A stretch of 64,000 nt of DNA from Struthio camelus. Its lineage: Eukaryota; Chordata; Aves; Struthioniformes; Struthionidae. The translations under genes were made by a program, and so were the position numbers. The DNA lies in contig NC_090951.1 of the NCBI RefSeq assembly GCF_040807025.1, positions 29,849,573-29,913,572 of the forward strand, given 5' to 3'. Below the pieces are notes generated by a model that did no database searches, was not told the origin of the DNA, and saw only the letters and a list, made by a program, of their open reading frames with translations. Shown here piece by piece: positions 1 through 12,900 of this stretch (positions are counted from its first letter, which is position 1; each line of letters opens with the position of its first letter).

Positions 1-949
1 CAAAGAAAACCCGTGGCACAACAAATCAGGTCCCCAACATCCTGGTTAAAAGGCTTTAGGTACAACTTTTTCATTCCTCTCTGCAGCCTACAAAACAGCT
101 GGGCACACTCCAAGTTGTAGCTGGAGCATAATCTGATATGCATCCAAAGGTGGGTCCAGCTCAGGATTCATTTCCAAAGAACAGCAGCAAACCCCTCCAA
201 CACCATGAGCTCTGTCACTGCCAACTGCCCCCGCTCTGACACGGGAGCTGATTCACTAACCACACAGTCACCATGTCCATTCTGTGAACGAGAGACGATA
301 ACCCAGACTCTTGTAGAAGACCACAAATGCTTATCACAGAGCTTACTGCACTGCAAGCTGGGACTGTGAACACAGTGTCAAACAACTGACTGATGGGGAC
401 TGTACCGGCCCTCTGTGATTTATCATTCAACTTGGAATCACTTGGATATGCTGGTTTCATCAGCTGTAGAATCCAGAGATTGGTAATACATGAAAATTGG
501 CCATGCTACCTTATTTTTTTTGAAGCAGAAGCTGTCTGGTTTTCCTCTCCATCTTCTGGGTCACCAGTAGAGAATACTAGCTCTCTCCTAGTAAGTGAGC
601 ACAAAACCAGAACAAATCAAGGGTAAATTACTTACACTTCAGCAATTTGGGAGATCCTTGGGGCTCACGTGGCTCTAGCCCACACTCTTATCTTGCCAAT
701 TATATCTTGCCTGTGACTAATCAAATACTTGAGAGGGCAGGCAACTGGGTGAGAAGGGGAAGAAATACAGATTTCCCATCTGAGCTTCAGTTTGATGGAG
801 AAATCAGCTTTTGCCCAAACACATTTTGAGAAAAGCATTCACATCTGTGAAAAACTCTGGTTGCTCATGAATAAATGCAACGTCCAAATCACAAAATACC
901 TGGGTTTGAAAAGTCATCTGGTGCCTTACAGGTGTCACAGGTCACGTAC
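1..949. other. Left-edge stretch within NLRC5, no exon recognised
   Basis: Further NLRC5 LRR exons must lie to the left or in this stretch, but I could not identify one with LRR pattern, phase 2 and proper borders. Short open frames here show no LRR consensus. A GTAAGT on the minus strand near 635 follows sequence with an in-frame stop. Confidence 0.5.
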
Positions 950-3900
950 CTCAGGCTGTCATTCTCCTCCAAGCATGGCCACAGCAACTGGGTTGCATGC
1001 CATGATAGCCCTACTCTTCCTCCCTGGCTAAGGGGTAAGATGCAGGTGCATCATGGGAATTGCTGTTTTACAGTGGGTTCAGTCCATCGAGAACAAGGGC
1101 ATAAATAAATGGGCCTATGGCTCCCACAAGCATCAGGGGACCATTTCGGAATCAAAAAGCTGGGCTGAGCTGTTTTGATCCATGATTTTCTGAGGGGAAA
1201 AACAAAGGCCCAAACTTATTTTAAGTTAGGAGTATCATAACCCAGAATGCATAGTGTACTGAACTAGATTCTCCTAAATGTGCAGGGATCTGTGAATCTG
1301 TGAATCTGCTGGGAATTTGGTTTAGGGTTGGGGGGGGGTTGTTTTTCTTTACTGTTCACTATTATCAGATAGCACAGCTGTCATTACACAGCGTGCTTTG
1401 CTTAGGATGCTATGGGTGAAACATGCTCTAGAGACGTAAAACATAATCAAATACTGTAGAAGCTCGTCAAGAACTTCCAAAATGACTGAGAAAACCAGGA
1501 GAAAGTACTACCTTTAGATTCAGTGGAAGACCAAAGGCAAGAATTGCTGTGAGATGAGGCATTACCCTTTGGCTCTTGAAACAGGATCTGAGACCTAAAC
1601 AGGATGCTAAGGAAAAAACATCTGCCCAAACATACTCTACCTGGGATGAGGAGAAGCAGATTCACTGTCTCCTGTAAACCTCAGGATTGCAGTCTTATGC
1701 CAAAGGCTGAGGGAGGAAGAGAAGAAGTTAATCAGCATGACATTTTGGTTATTTAGATGCGTTCATGTTTTATGAATGATTGATTTTGCTGTAGATCTGT
1801 TCAAAACTCTTTGCTGCCACCAATCACTTAAAATATTCCCACAGCAAGCAAAAGAGCATTCCATCAGTTTTAAATCCTAGGTGGATCAATTTATCTAGTA
1901 TCAGATGACTCAGTTTCTCAGAACCATTCAAAGAGAAGGTGCAGACAAAATTGTTGCACCTGAAAACAACCCCAATGTGTTTCCAAAGGAAATTTATAGG
2001 AGGAAAACTTCCTGCTCCACTTCAGGAGAGATCACCAGTTCTTACGCTCCACAGAGAACCTCTCTCCAAAACTTCTCAGGGCAGAGAGCAGGAAAAAGTC
2101 TAGAACTGTCCCCATGTGTGAAAGAACATGCAGTCCTGTACCCTAGGCTCTCTCAAATTCTTCTGGTTGATGGCTCAGATAAGAGCTAACTTACAGCAAG
2201 GTAACAAATCACCATGTTTAAGTGCTAGCAACTATGTGTGTACATGTTCTTTGCCCACCCACTTCTGAGGTGACTTAGCACAAATCTCAGAACCGCACTC
2301 TCAGACTTGTACAATTCTTCAAGACTTATGTACCTGACTTCTGCCTCCATTATCTTCTGGCAGGTATTTACTGACTTCAACAAACTGCAGATGCCATCAA
2401 CAGACAGGTGGTTTTGACTGAGACTAAGAAAGAGAAAAAAGACAAATAGCTGGTCACCGAAATCACACATGCTGTAAGTGCAAGGAAGGATCATGCTGAT
2501 GGAAGTGGCCATTAATATACTGCATGCTTGAACCCACTTCACCTCAAAAGTGACATGATGGAAAATAGACCACTATTTCTGAGAAAGTGGTTTTAACAAA
2601 ACCACTTTAGCACTTCAGATGCATTTAGAACAGCTTCTGCATGTGACGCTCTGGGCACGTGAGCAACTTCAGCCTGAACAGTCTCACAGGCTAGGACTCA
2701 TCCTTCTTTGAGAGTGCTCAGGGCTGCTCCTGCAAAGCTTTCACCACCTTGATCCCTGCTCAGCATCTCTGCATGGTCTGTGCCAGCTTCAAAAAAAAAG
2801 GGCAATCTGGTTTTGTACAAGGCAACACTTACTCCAGCTGCTTCGAAATCGATATCCAAGGGAGGCTTTTCAGCAGCCAGCTGCAGCCTTCATCTCCAAG
2901 CTTGTTACCTGATAAACTGAGGCATTTTTCCAGTTAGTGGGAACTGTTTTGAACAGTACAAATAAAAAAAGTCCTCAAAATCTGCTTGCTTTCCCTCTCT
3001 TACAACTGTTTTCTTGCCTGGACTGCTGTTCTCTCCCAGAGCAATCTCCCCCATCTCCCCTGCTTCTCTCTGCAACTCCGGACAAAGAGTTTTATTCCTA
3101 TGACAACATCGCATGTTTAGGTCCAGAAACATCTTACTTTAGAAAACCTGGGAGGGAACAGGCAACAAAAAACCACTTGAGTGGATGGTTATTGCCCTCC
3201 TGGAAGGAAAGAAACATTGGATAAGAAAGACCTCCAGAGCCCACCTCAAGTCAGTGACAAGAAAGCTAGGCTTTGGGGGTGCAGCTAAATCCAAGATACA
3301 AGCTGGACTGAACTGCCTTACAACAGCTATTCCCAAGCCAGCACAAACCAACTAGAAGGACAGCTTTACAGCTAAATCCAGGTGGCCCCACAGGCAGGCA
3401 AATAAGGCACAGTGGGGCTAGCACTCCTTGCAAAAGTTAGGTTACGGAGTAGATCCCTTGCCTTCCTCCTCTCACTTCTCCCAGAAGCGCTGAATGGCCT
3501 TAGAAGACAAAAGGGACAACACACAAACCATCTGTCATCCCTTCACGGGATCCCAGGATTCTCCAGAGCTCTCGCAACTCCGCATTGGCTCCAGGGTGCT
3601 GCACTGCTTCATTAGCAGGGTCCGCTCTGTAACTGGCGTCTCTCGTTACAGCCCAGAGAGCCAGAGGCTGCAGTGGTCACAGCAACCCCACAGTTACTCG
3701 GTAGCCGTCTCCTGAACCACTCTAGAAATCCTCAACCAGGATCCCAGCAAGCCTAACAGAGTGCTGGGTTTCCTGCTTGGGGCTGGGCCCCTGCCCTGTG
3801 TCTCACTGCCAGCCTCTCCACAGCACATCCCCTGCTCCCCCCAGCCCCAGCTACCTGTAGCAACACAAAGGGAAGGAAATGGGGCACTTACTCCACTTCT

Positions 3901-6900
3901 GAGAGACGGGGACAGCTCTGGAGAATGGCAACGATCTCCTCTGCATGCTGAGGACACAGGCTGCGACCGTGCAAGCTGTGAACAGAAAGGGTCAATGAGC
4001 AGCAAGGGCACGGCAGGCCCCCGGCATTCCTGGTGTCCTTCTCCAGGCAAAGGAACACAGAACCAATGCCAGGAGATGGAGGTTTTACACCCTGCTCCGC
4101 CTCACAACCCTGGGCGTATTGCTTTGGCTCTCTGTGCTCTTTGCTGCAAAAGGAGTGTGGAGGGCTGCGCTTGGAAAGTGCTGTGCAAGTGCAAAGCCTG
4201 GTTTCAGCACCACATGGCACTGCCAACCACGTGAAAGGGGCAGACGTGATTGTTGCTGTTGCGCTGAGCCGTGAGGACAAGAGAAGGAGGTATGGAGGGA
4301 CATGGCCCAGCTTTAACATGCTCAGGCAACATGCTTAAGTTCTCCTATTCTGAGAAAAGCCAGCAGTCTCTTATGGAGCCCAGGCCAGAAAGAAAAACAT
4401 ATGGCTCACACCTTTGGTAGCTACAAGAATACCTGGCAAACTGGATGGCCAAAGGACCTCTGCCCCTCTGGGGCTGCAGAGCCCAACACAACAGAAGTGA
4501 AGCCACTAGTATGGCCAAACAGGGATTTTTATTTTTCTTTTAATTCACTGACTTAGGTTTATTTCTAATGTTCTCTTATGTGGAGATACTCTTTGCCCTT
4601 AAGGATAAACACAGCTGATATTTTTGTCTTTCTGTGGTTCCTGTCATGTGAAGATCACATTAATCAGCAGGAATTTCCATGCTTTCTCTTACCATAACTT
4701 CAAATGTCTAGTTTGAGTCACATGTTCCTTATTCTCTTCCCATCTCAAATCCAAAGATCTGCAAATAAGAGAAATATTTGGCCTTTAATATGCCTTCACA
4801 AAATATCTGAGGACTTAGGAGCTTGTTAGTATCTTCTGGAAGTTTTTTGGAAGAAACCATAGGGTCTGCGTTCTCCTGCCCAGTCCTACCAGGCAATGGT
4901 TGAGAGGTTTTCTAGAGCCCGAAGACCTCTGGCAGGAGGGGTGACCAGTCAGCACAAGGGGTATCCACGTGGGGTTTCACTACATATCTGAATCAACTTG
5001 ATGCTGAGCCCGCATACAAAGGCTTTGCTGAGATGCAGGATGTTTTTGTCTCAGACATGAGACTGCACCACCACAGGAGGTGATAAATGCATCCGCCTGC
5101 ACCAAGAGGACCTTAGGCTGTCTTAAAACAGCACAAGACAGCTGTTCAGGCATCTGAATTGGAGCAGTTTCTAGCTGACTCAAGGCCAGGCAGAGCCAGT
5201 TCACACACGCCTGTGAACACCTGTGAAGTCCCATGAGGACTGCACAACACAGGGCAAGGGGAGTTTCCTATCTGAGAATGAGAGATTGTTTCACAGTTTC
5301 TTAATTAGGATCAAATTCAGCCTCCCTTCACAAGTGTGCACAAGCATGGAGAACATAGGAGCCAGCCAGAAAAGGGCTTCTGCTCTGCTTAACTCCACTG
5401 GCTTCAGCATCAGCAGCTTTGCAACAGAAATGCACCACTTCAGACTTACAGAGGCACTAAGGCACTGCCTTTGTGGACCTGGCCAGCAGGTCTGTGCAAA
5501 GACCTTCTCTTTCAGTTTACCTTCTTCAAGTAATCCTGTTGCTGGGGTGGTTACAGTGACACCAAGCTGATGGTCTGAATCCGTGTAACTTTAAATAAAG
5601 CACGACACCAAGCACAATTTCTCACCTTGAAACTTTTCCAGATTGGCCAGAAAAATGTATTATCACGGTGTCCTTCCTGAAAATGAGATCCAAGTCAACG
5701 TTACGGCACGGGTGGAAGGATGACACTTCTTTTGTAGAGGTGCTCAGTAAGGACAAAGGTTGTGCTGTCTGCTAAAGAGGGCTTTCACATCTGCCATTAT
5801 AGCACACTCCCACAAGCAAGCCAAAGAGCGGCCGCCGGGTTAGAAAGCAGCAGGATGTCCTGCATGTTGAACTGGGGCTGCAGCACACACAGAGAATAAC
5901 AGAGTTAAATAGAAACGGGTTGGGTGGTTTTTTGCAAGGCCAGCAGTTTGCTGGAAAGAGGTTCAGTATTCTTAAAAAGCTGTATTCTTAAAAAACAATA
6001 TGACTTTCCTTGAGTTACATCAAGGATTAATGTGGCCTGTTAAACTTGCAACATAAGCCAATCGTAAGAGTTAAGATTCAAAAATTCTCCCCCTCCTCTA
6101 TCATTCTGGACCTATGAAAACAATCAAAACCCTTAATGTAAAGGAATGCTGAGATAGAGCTACATACATTCAGACCTTTTTGGTAAACCAAGGTGATTTA
6201 TAGCACATTTATGGTGGCCAGTAAAGAACTGTGGCCCAGCTGGTATACTGTAGAGCTTAAAAAAACAAGTTTAAATCCTCTGACATATGAAGAGATACTG
6301 CACACTGCAAATCAATCTCTAAACCAAGGATAAAATGGCCTATTAGAAAAAAGATAAACAGTAAGTCTGTAATATAATTTATTCAAATTGTTTCAATCAC
6401 CCAGCAGAAGAAAAGAGCAAAACTCCTTTTCCATTGATCTTGTTTACTAAACAAGAAAGCTGCAAACAGAGTCATTTTTAAAGACAACCTGTGTTTTTAA
6501 CAGCTCTTATATACTGATACCTGACATGCAGTTCAGTAGCACTTCGACATGCGACAACTTCCTTGGCCAAAGCGAGAACAACATTCAAGGAAAGACTGTT
6601 GTAGCTCAAGCTGTGAATACCAGGGAGAACACAATATCAGCTGCTGGACCCAACAGCATACTCCTTTGTCGTGCAAATGCACTCCGCTTCACACCCCAAA
6701 TACCTTGAAGCACGGGGTCCCTCCAAAATTTTAGAATTGTGCATTTAAAGACCCAACAAAGACATTATCACAATTCTTCCCTCCAAGTTATAGTTCCCAT
6801 AAATTTAGAATAAGAGACAATTCCTATGAGTGCAACAGAAGAATCAATAACCATTTTTGGCCAAAAATGTAAGGGATGCACTTTATATCTTATGACTACA

Positions 6901-9900
6901 CAACTGATCTACACTGCAGAGTTAAACTCTTACCATAGCAAATCAAGTACTTTAAGTATGGCATATTAAAGCACGGTCTAAGCTCTTCCATTTAAAATAT
7001 CCCTGAAATCATGATGCTAGCAACCTCTGAGGATTTATTCTTTAACCACACATTTATGCTGTTTCTTTCTTGCTTCTACAAATCCTGTGCCTGTTTTCAG
7101 GGCTACAGAGTACCGTTCCCACAGACCTCAAAGGACTCATCTATGGCAGTAACACTGTATGTGCGTAAGAGAAATGTGCGAAGCAACGAGGAGGCTTACA
7201 ATTACATTGGCTTCCTACCCTTTCCATACACTAAACCGCTTCACTGGGGACGTGCTGGCATTTCTATGAACCTGTTATCCAGTGTCCAGCAGAGCGGAGG
7301 AACAGGTGCATTCCCCCTTTTCTCCCTCTTTCTGCCATGCTTTTAAACACTTCCCATCATACTGAAAAGCCAGTAATGAATTAACAGATGGGGGTCCAGC
7401 AATAACTGCAGAGGTATTTTGGGTTCACCTGCTTGCATGTGGGGGAATGGGTAGTGCACCGAAATGCAAAATGTGATACTCACAGCACCTCTGCTCTGCC
7501 TGTTGCTGCTTAAGCTGCCCCTACTGGTCTTTCAAAGGCAAAAAGATGGTAAATAAGGTGCATAGACTAATTTCCCAATTATCTTCTTCCCCTCATGGGC
7601 CTAAATAGAGGACTGCCTTTGTTTAGGGACCTTCTCCCTTGCCCTCTTCCTGGCTTTGAAGCCCTTCACAGATCACGCTGGTTCTTTCCACCTGAAGAGA
7701 TGTAGATCTACGTGGGAGTTTTCCTAGTGGTCAGTCCTTCTCATTCAAGCACTGTGTTGTGCAAGGAATTTTAATCAAAGTGGGGTCTCAACACAGGGAA
7801 GCGGCTAAAGAAAAGGCTGGGAAGGCAGCGATGGAGCTACCTGCTCTTACACATAGGGATGAAGTGTCTCAATCTGAGCCTGACCGAGAGGAAAAGAGGT
7901 GAGGAGGAAGAAGTTGTGCCATGCACCAAGTTGAGCGTAGGCCTTGTAATTCCTAGAGAGGTGTCAGCGGTGGCAGAGCTCCCTAGGAACTGTTTTTAAA
8001 TAGCTGGGTCAGTAACTGCCTGCAAATGTGAAGCTGAGTTTATCTCAAACTAAGCCGCACCACCTCCAGCATAGCCCCATCTGCATGGTGAAATACCTGC
8101 ACCGCAGGCTACTGCCCCACATGTCCTCCAGTGGCACTTCTGAGAGTGTCACCCCTTCCCCAGGCATCCAGTTCCTCTGCTCTGGTACGGACTTAAACCC
8201 TCTCTGATGCTCTGCTTGGTTTCTCAATGCCCGCCATAGGTTTAAGCCATTTTTACTCACTCTATTTTCTTTAGCTTTTCCATTCTGGCAAAAACATCCA
8301 TCACCCTTTTCACCTCCAGGTCCCGTATCCGATTGTCCTGCAAGCTGCACACAGATTGTCTCATCAGTATCCCAGGCCCCCAAGGAACAACCAGCTGATT
8401 TGAGTGGTGTTACCACCACACACTCACTTTATTTCCTCAAGCTGGAGGCAATGTGATGAAGCCTGGACCAGGTTAGATAGCCCCTTGGCTGTGATGATCC
8501 CACCTGTCAACCTGGAAAAGAAAGAATCATTCAAAAGAAGCACAGGGGAGACTGGCACCCGATGGAGCACATGGTGAAACCTCTCAGATGTGTGCCTGAG
8601 CCACATGCCCAGTACACACACACAGAGAAGAAGTGGCCTGACTCCATTGCCCACAACCAACTTCAAACTCTGTTCAACCAGGGCAAAATTTGACCCACTC
8701 TTTGCTGTGTGCATTCATCCCTGGCAGCTCACAGACTCTTGTGGGTGCCAGAAGCTATTCTCTCCCCGCTTTGCAGTCTACAGAAGGCTGACAGGAAAAC
8801 CTACCCTAAACCACTTCCAAAAGAAAGCTCAGCTTGCAGCCAAAGCAGGCTTGTAACCAAGCCTGTGCCAAATACCCTGCCTCAGCCACTGGAGACAGCC
8901 GCTATTATTCCTATCTAGACCTCAAAACCCAGGTGCAGTCTCCCACCTGCTCTTCTCTCATTTGCACAGCCAGGCCGTGTCTAAATCCCACCATTCATCT
9001 CTGCCTGTGAAGCTTTTGCAGCTCTCTTCATTTTACCTAAGCTCAGGGGCGGAGGGTATGCCCTTTACTGTGGATGTGCATCTGAGGCTGGGGTTTCTCT
9101 CCAAGGGGCATAAGATTGCAGACGGCTGCAGCTTTGCTAACCCAACGGCTTTAAGAGTGGGGGGTTGCAGCAGTTTTGCTAGTAAGGAAACCACCGTTCT
9201 TTCCAGGCCTAGGACGTGGCAATGCAACAGCAGAAGTCTGCTAACGTAGGCATCACTTCCAAGGATGGCCACAGACCTCTAGAGCTCAGTGTTTCCTCTG
9301 CTTCTGCTCAGAGCCACTCAACTGCTGTCATGACTGTGCTGCTCCCACCACTGTTTCCCCAGGCGCTGCGAGTGACACTCACACAGCAGATTCACAGCTC
9401 TCACCAGGTCATTCTGCTCTGCGAAGTCAGGCTCTAGATCCAGTCTTCAGCCTGATTTAAGGTTCACCACCAGGAAAACCAGCCCCGTAGCTGGCTGACT
9501 CCCAGCTACAGCCCATCCCTTGCACAAAACTGCCATCAGTAATGCAGGGCCTGGGTAGCCTGCCAAGCCAGCTTGTCTTCCAAGGAAGCACTTGCTCCTG
9601 CAAGACCCCAGTAATGGCACAGCCTGGACGAGGGCTGAGCAACTTCTAACATTCACAGTGTGCAAGAGTAGCCAGGCCTCAGTGAAGTCACTACTCTCTT
9701 ATGCAAGAATATTTCTGTAGAGACCCATCGCAAAGCACTTACTCAAGCCAGCTTGGCTAATCGCAAACCCTTCATCTCATTTTCTTGCTGATACCTCCTC
9801 TTCTTCCACCAGCACTAGAAAAGGAAGCCTATGGTTTAACCCTGGTATCCTCCTGCCAGTTCTCTTTGCCCTCGCTCTCTCTGTGGCTGAATGGAGCTTG

Positions 9901-12900
9901 ATTGAAGCTCCAAAACAAATCAAAACAGCGTTTTTCAAGGTTTTTTTGTGGGGGATAGTCCTCAAATCAAAGAGCCACCTACTCTTTTTGAAAATAATCT
10001 GCTAGCCACCTGGCACCCTGATCTGTGCACGTGCATCAAGAGAGCCAACTCTCTGCGAAGAGTACTGACAGGCCCTGGAAACCAGCTTCTGGCAGGACCT
10101 GCGGGCAGAAAAAAATAACTCTTCTCTGCCAAACACACGGACATGCATGTGCAGAAGGGGGTCTTTTATCTGCAAAATATACACCGACCCCCAGTATCCG
10201 ACACCACTACTGTGAGACAGACTGAAGGCCAAGTGTTCCCTAAGGAAGCTACTGCCTTTTTTGTGTGCAGTGGAGCACAAATACTCTGGTTGCAGAATTT
10301 GCAGTCGCCTTCCCCATTCCTCCAGCAGTCAGCAGTGCAATACCCCTCTTGGTATTGGGTAGCAGCACAAAACAAGAACCACATGTATCTGTGCTGCTTT
10401 CTCTGACACCACATGACTCTCTCTATGCTGCACTGCACAGAGCAGATGAGCCCAAAGTGAGCAGATGTAATTAAGCTGCAAGATGGAAATACATCAGAAG
10501 AGGCCTCAACCTTACTAGCAAACACTTACTCGAGCTTCTTCAGGCTCCCCATTTCTCGCAGGCTCCTGGAAAGAGCAGCAGCAAAGTCATCTCCACACCT
10601 CCTACTCCGAAAGCTAAAACATGAAGGAAAAAAATAAACACAACAAAGAACAAAAGAAACTAACCTACAGAGTATGTTAAAACATGATAAAAAGGAAAAC
10701 GCATTGAATTTCTACGGTAACAGCCATTACATCATCTTCTTCTCTTTTGCAGCCTCTTTATCTTTTCACATAACTGTTTAAGAATACCTCTTAAATTCAC
10801 ACACCACCTAGTGCAAGTACCTCAAGAGGAGAAGGCCCCTGCCTTTTGGTACAGTGACACCACGTGTAATTGTTGCCATCTATGAGGAGAAGGCACAACT
10901 GCACATCCCTCCAGAGTCTGGACTCCGGAAATTCATTCTTGACCTAAGGCCAGGACCTGCTCCTGGTCACGTCTAGGCAAACCGAATTCTCTCAAACTGA
11001 GAATGTCTAAAAGCCCCTTTGTGATGAGTCACTGAGTTAGAAGAGGGTTGGATTCAGTCCAAATGCTTTAAGCTCGGGTGACGGTATAGCCAAAATTGTC
11101 TAGAATATAAAAGGCATGAGGTTTACAGGAAAACGCACCTCTTTTATAGAACCCACTGGTGGCATTGGAAAGAAAACAGTCAAATAGGTAAGCTTTCAGG
11201 GCAGACAAGCCCTTCTTTGAATCAGTTCCTTCTCTTACGGGCTGCGTCTTTTACGGTATGTACAGGGGGTCCTGAGAGCAGAATCCCATCTAGGGTCCTG
11301 CTGCCATAAGTGCCTCTGTCACCTTCTCCTAAAACAGAGGGAATCAGGAACAAGCTGCAGAGGCGAGATAGCATGTTGCTCTCCAACTCAGCCCTCTCTG
11401 CTGAGTCTCCTTATAATCGACTAGGCCCAAGGTCATTAGGAACAAGCCTGAGGCAATGCTTCTTCTTTAGACTGGTTTTAAACAAGCAAGAAAGCAGTTG
11501 ACATGCTTGGGGACCCACTGCCCTTTACCTGCTCTTCCAAGACAGAGTACTGAGTGCTCACATGCTGAGGACCGTTAACTGTAAGCAGGCACAGACTCAA
11601 GGATGTATGAGCCTCGGAAGGACCCTCAAAAAAACACCTCTTCTCTTAATTCTTAATTGGAATAATCTTGGAACACCCCCACCAACCTCAGATGTCTGCC
11701 TAATCTGTTCTTCGAAAACAGAAAACTCTACACATTGCCCTAAGGCCTGTGTCAGAAGAGTTGGGATGTACCATCAGAAAGCTTTTCCATCAGTTAATTA
11801 AACAGTAGTCCTCTCCTCCTTAATGGAGGCACAGAAGAACTGATTGCTGCCCTTTTTACAATGATTTCAATATCCAGGTTTTCATGTCTCTGTTTACGCT
11901 TCTCTACTTTGGAGCACATGACACCATTTCCTTCAGCCTGTTCACATAACTTTGGGGGATTTTATACCTTTACAATCATTCCTGACACCTTCACCAGGCA
12001 AACGCCAGCCTGCTCCCTCTGCAATAAAGCGCAGAGCTCTCAGCCAGGTCTGGTCCTTTGAACCTTCTTCCAATAGGCCAAGATCATTGAGAATTCCCAT
12101 CCTGGCTCCTTCCCATCTTCTCCACATTAACCAACTCTAGACATAATCCTCCGAATCATTCATAAAAATACAGAATGAGATCAGTCCTACAATAGGATCC
12201 CAAGAGATTCTCCTTGACGAGTTCTTCCAACATGACAGCAAAGCATTGACAGAGTGTAACTGTGTTTTGACCAGAAGTTTTGACCAGTGACAGAGTGCAG
12301 CTGTGGCCTCCCATTCATCTAGCTTCTGGTGATTTCACTTAGATCACAATTCTCTCATTTGCATGTGAGAGCCTTCCTACCTTTCTAATGTCAAGAAATA
12401 CCTACCATTTTCTCCCTTATCTATTAGGCTAATTATCTTGCTGTTTGATTGCTTTGGTCAAAACAAAGAACGAAACAAAAAAACATCCAGAATAGATTTA
12501 TCATCCTAACACCCTTCAGTCACTCATAAATTCATTATTTAATAATTTTCTTCAGTATTTTTTCGGTACCAAAGTTAGGCTGCCCAGACCAGAATTTCTC
12601 TCATAACTGTGCCTCCCTTTTAAATCCTTCCAAACCCTTAACCCCTTCTCTCAGCCCATCAGCAAAAAGCACATAATGTGTTTACCTCAAGTGCGCTACA
12701 TTTTTACAGTGGGCCAGAACTTCCAAACAGTCAACGTCCATGGGACATCCTGCAAAATCCAGATAAGTCAAATCCTGGCCCGAGTTTATGACAAAAACCA
12801 AAGCTGACATGTCCAGAGGCATCAGTCTAAACTTTTTAAACTCGTACTTGAAATTCAGCAGGCTCCCAATGTGCTGCGCTACTTCAAGGTCTTGCGTTTC

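Noticed and set aside
7011-7346. 111-codon plus-strand frame near 7.0-7.3 kb
   Set aside because: No recognisable family; it lies inside an NLRC5 intron on the opposite strand with no promoter or splice signals.
8045-8160. Possible exon between AG near 8149 and GTATTT near 8093
   Set aside because: Not 84 bp, no LRR pattern, and the exons at 8261 and 6610 join perfectly without it.
9733-9790. GTAAGTG donor on the minus strand near 9741 as another LRR exon
   Set aside because: The frame required by the flanking phase 2 exons contains a stop, no LRR pattern is present, and the exons at 10530 and 8511 join directly and match the human order.
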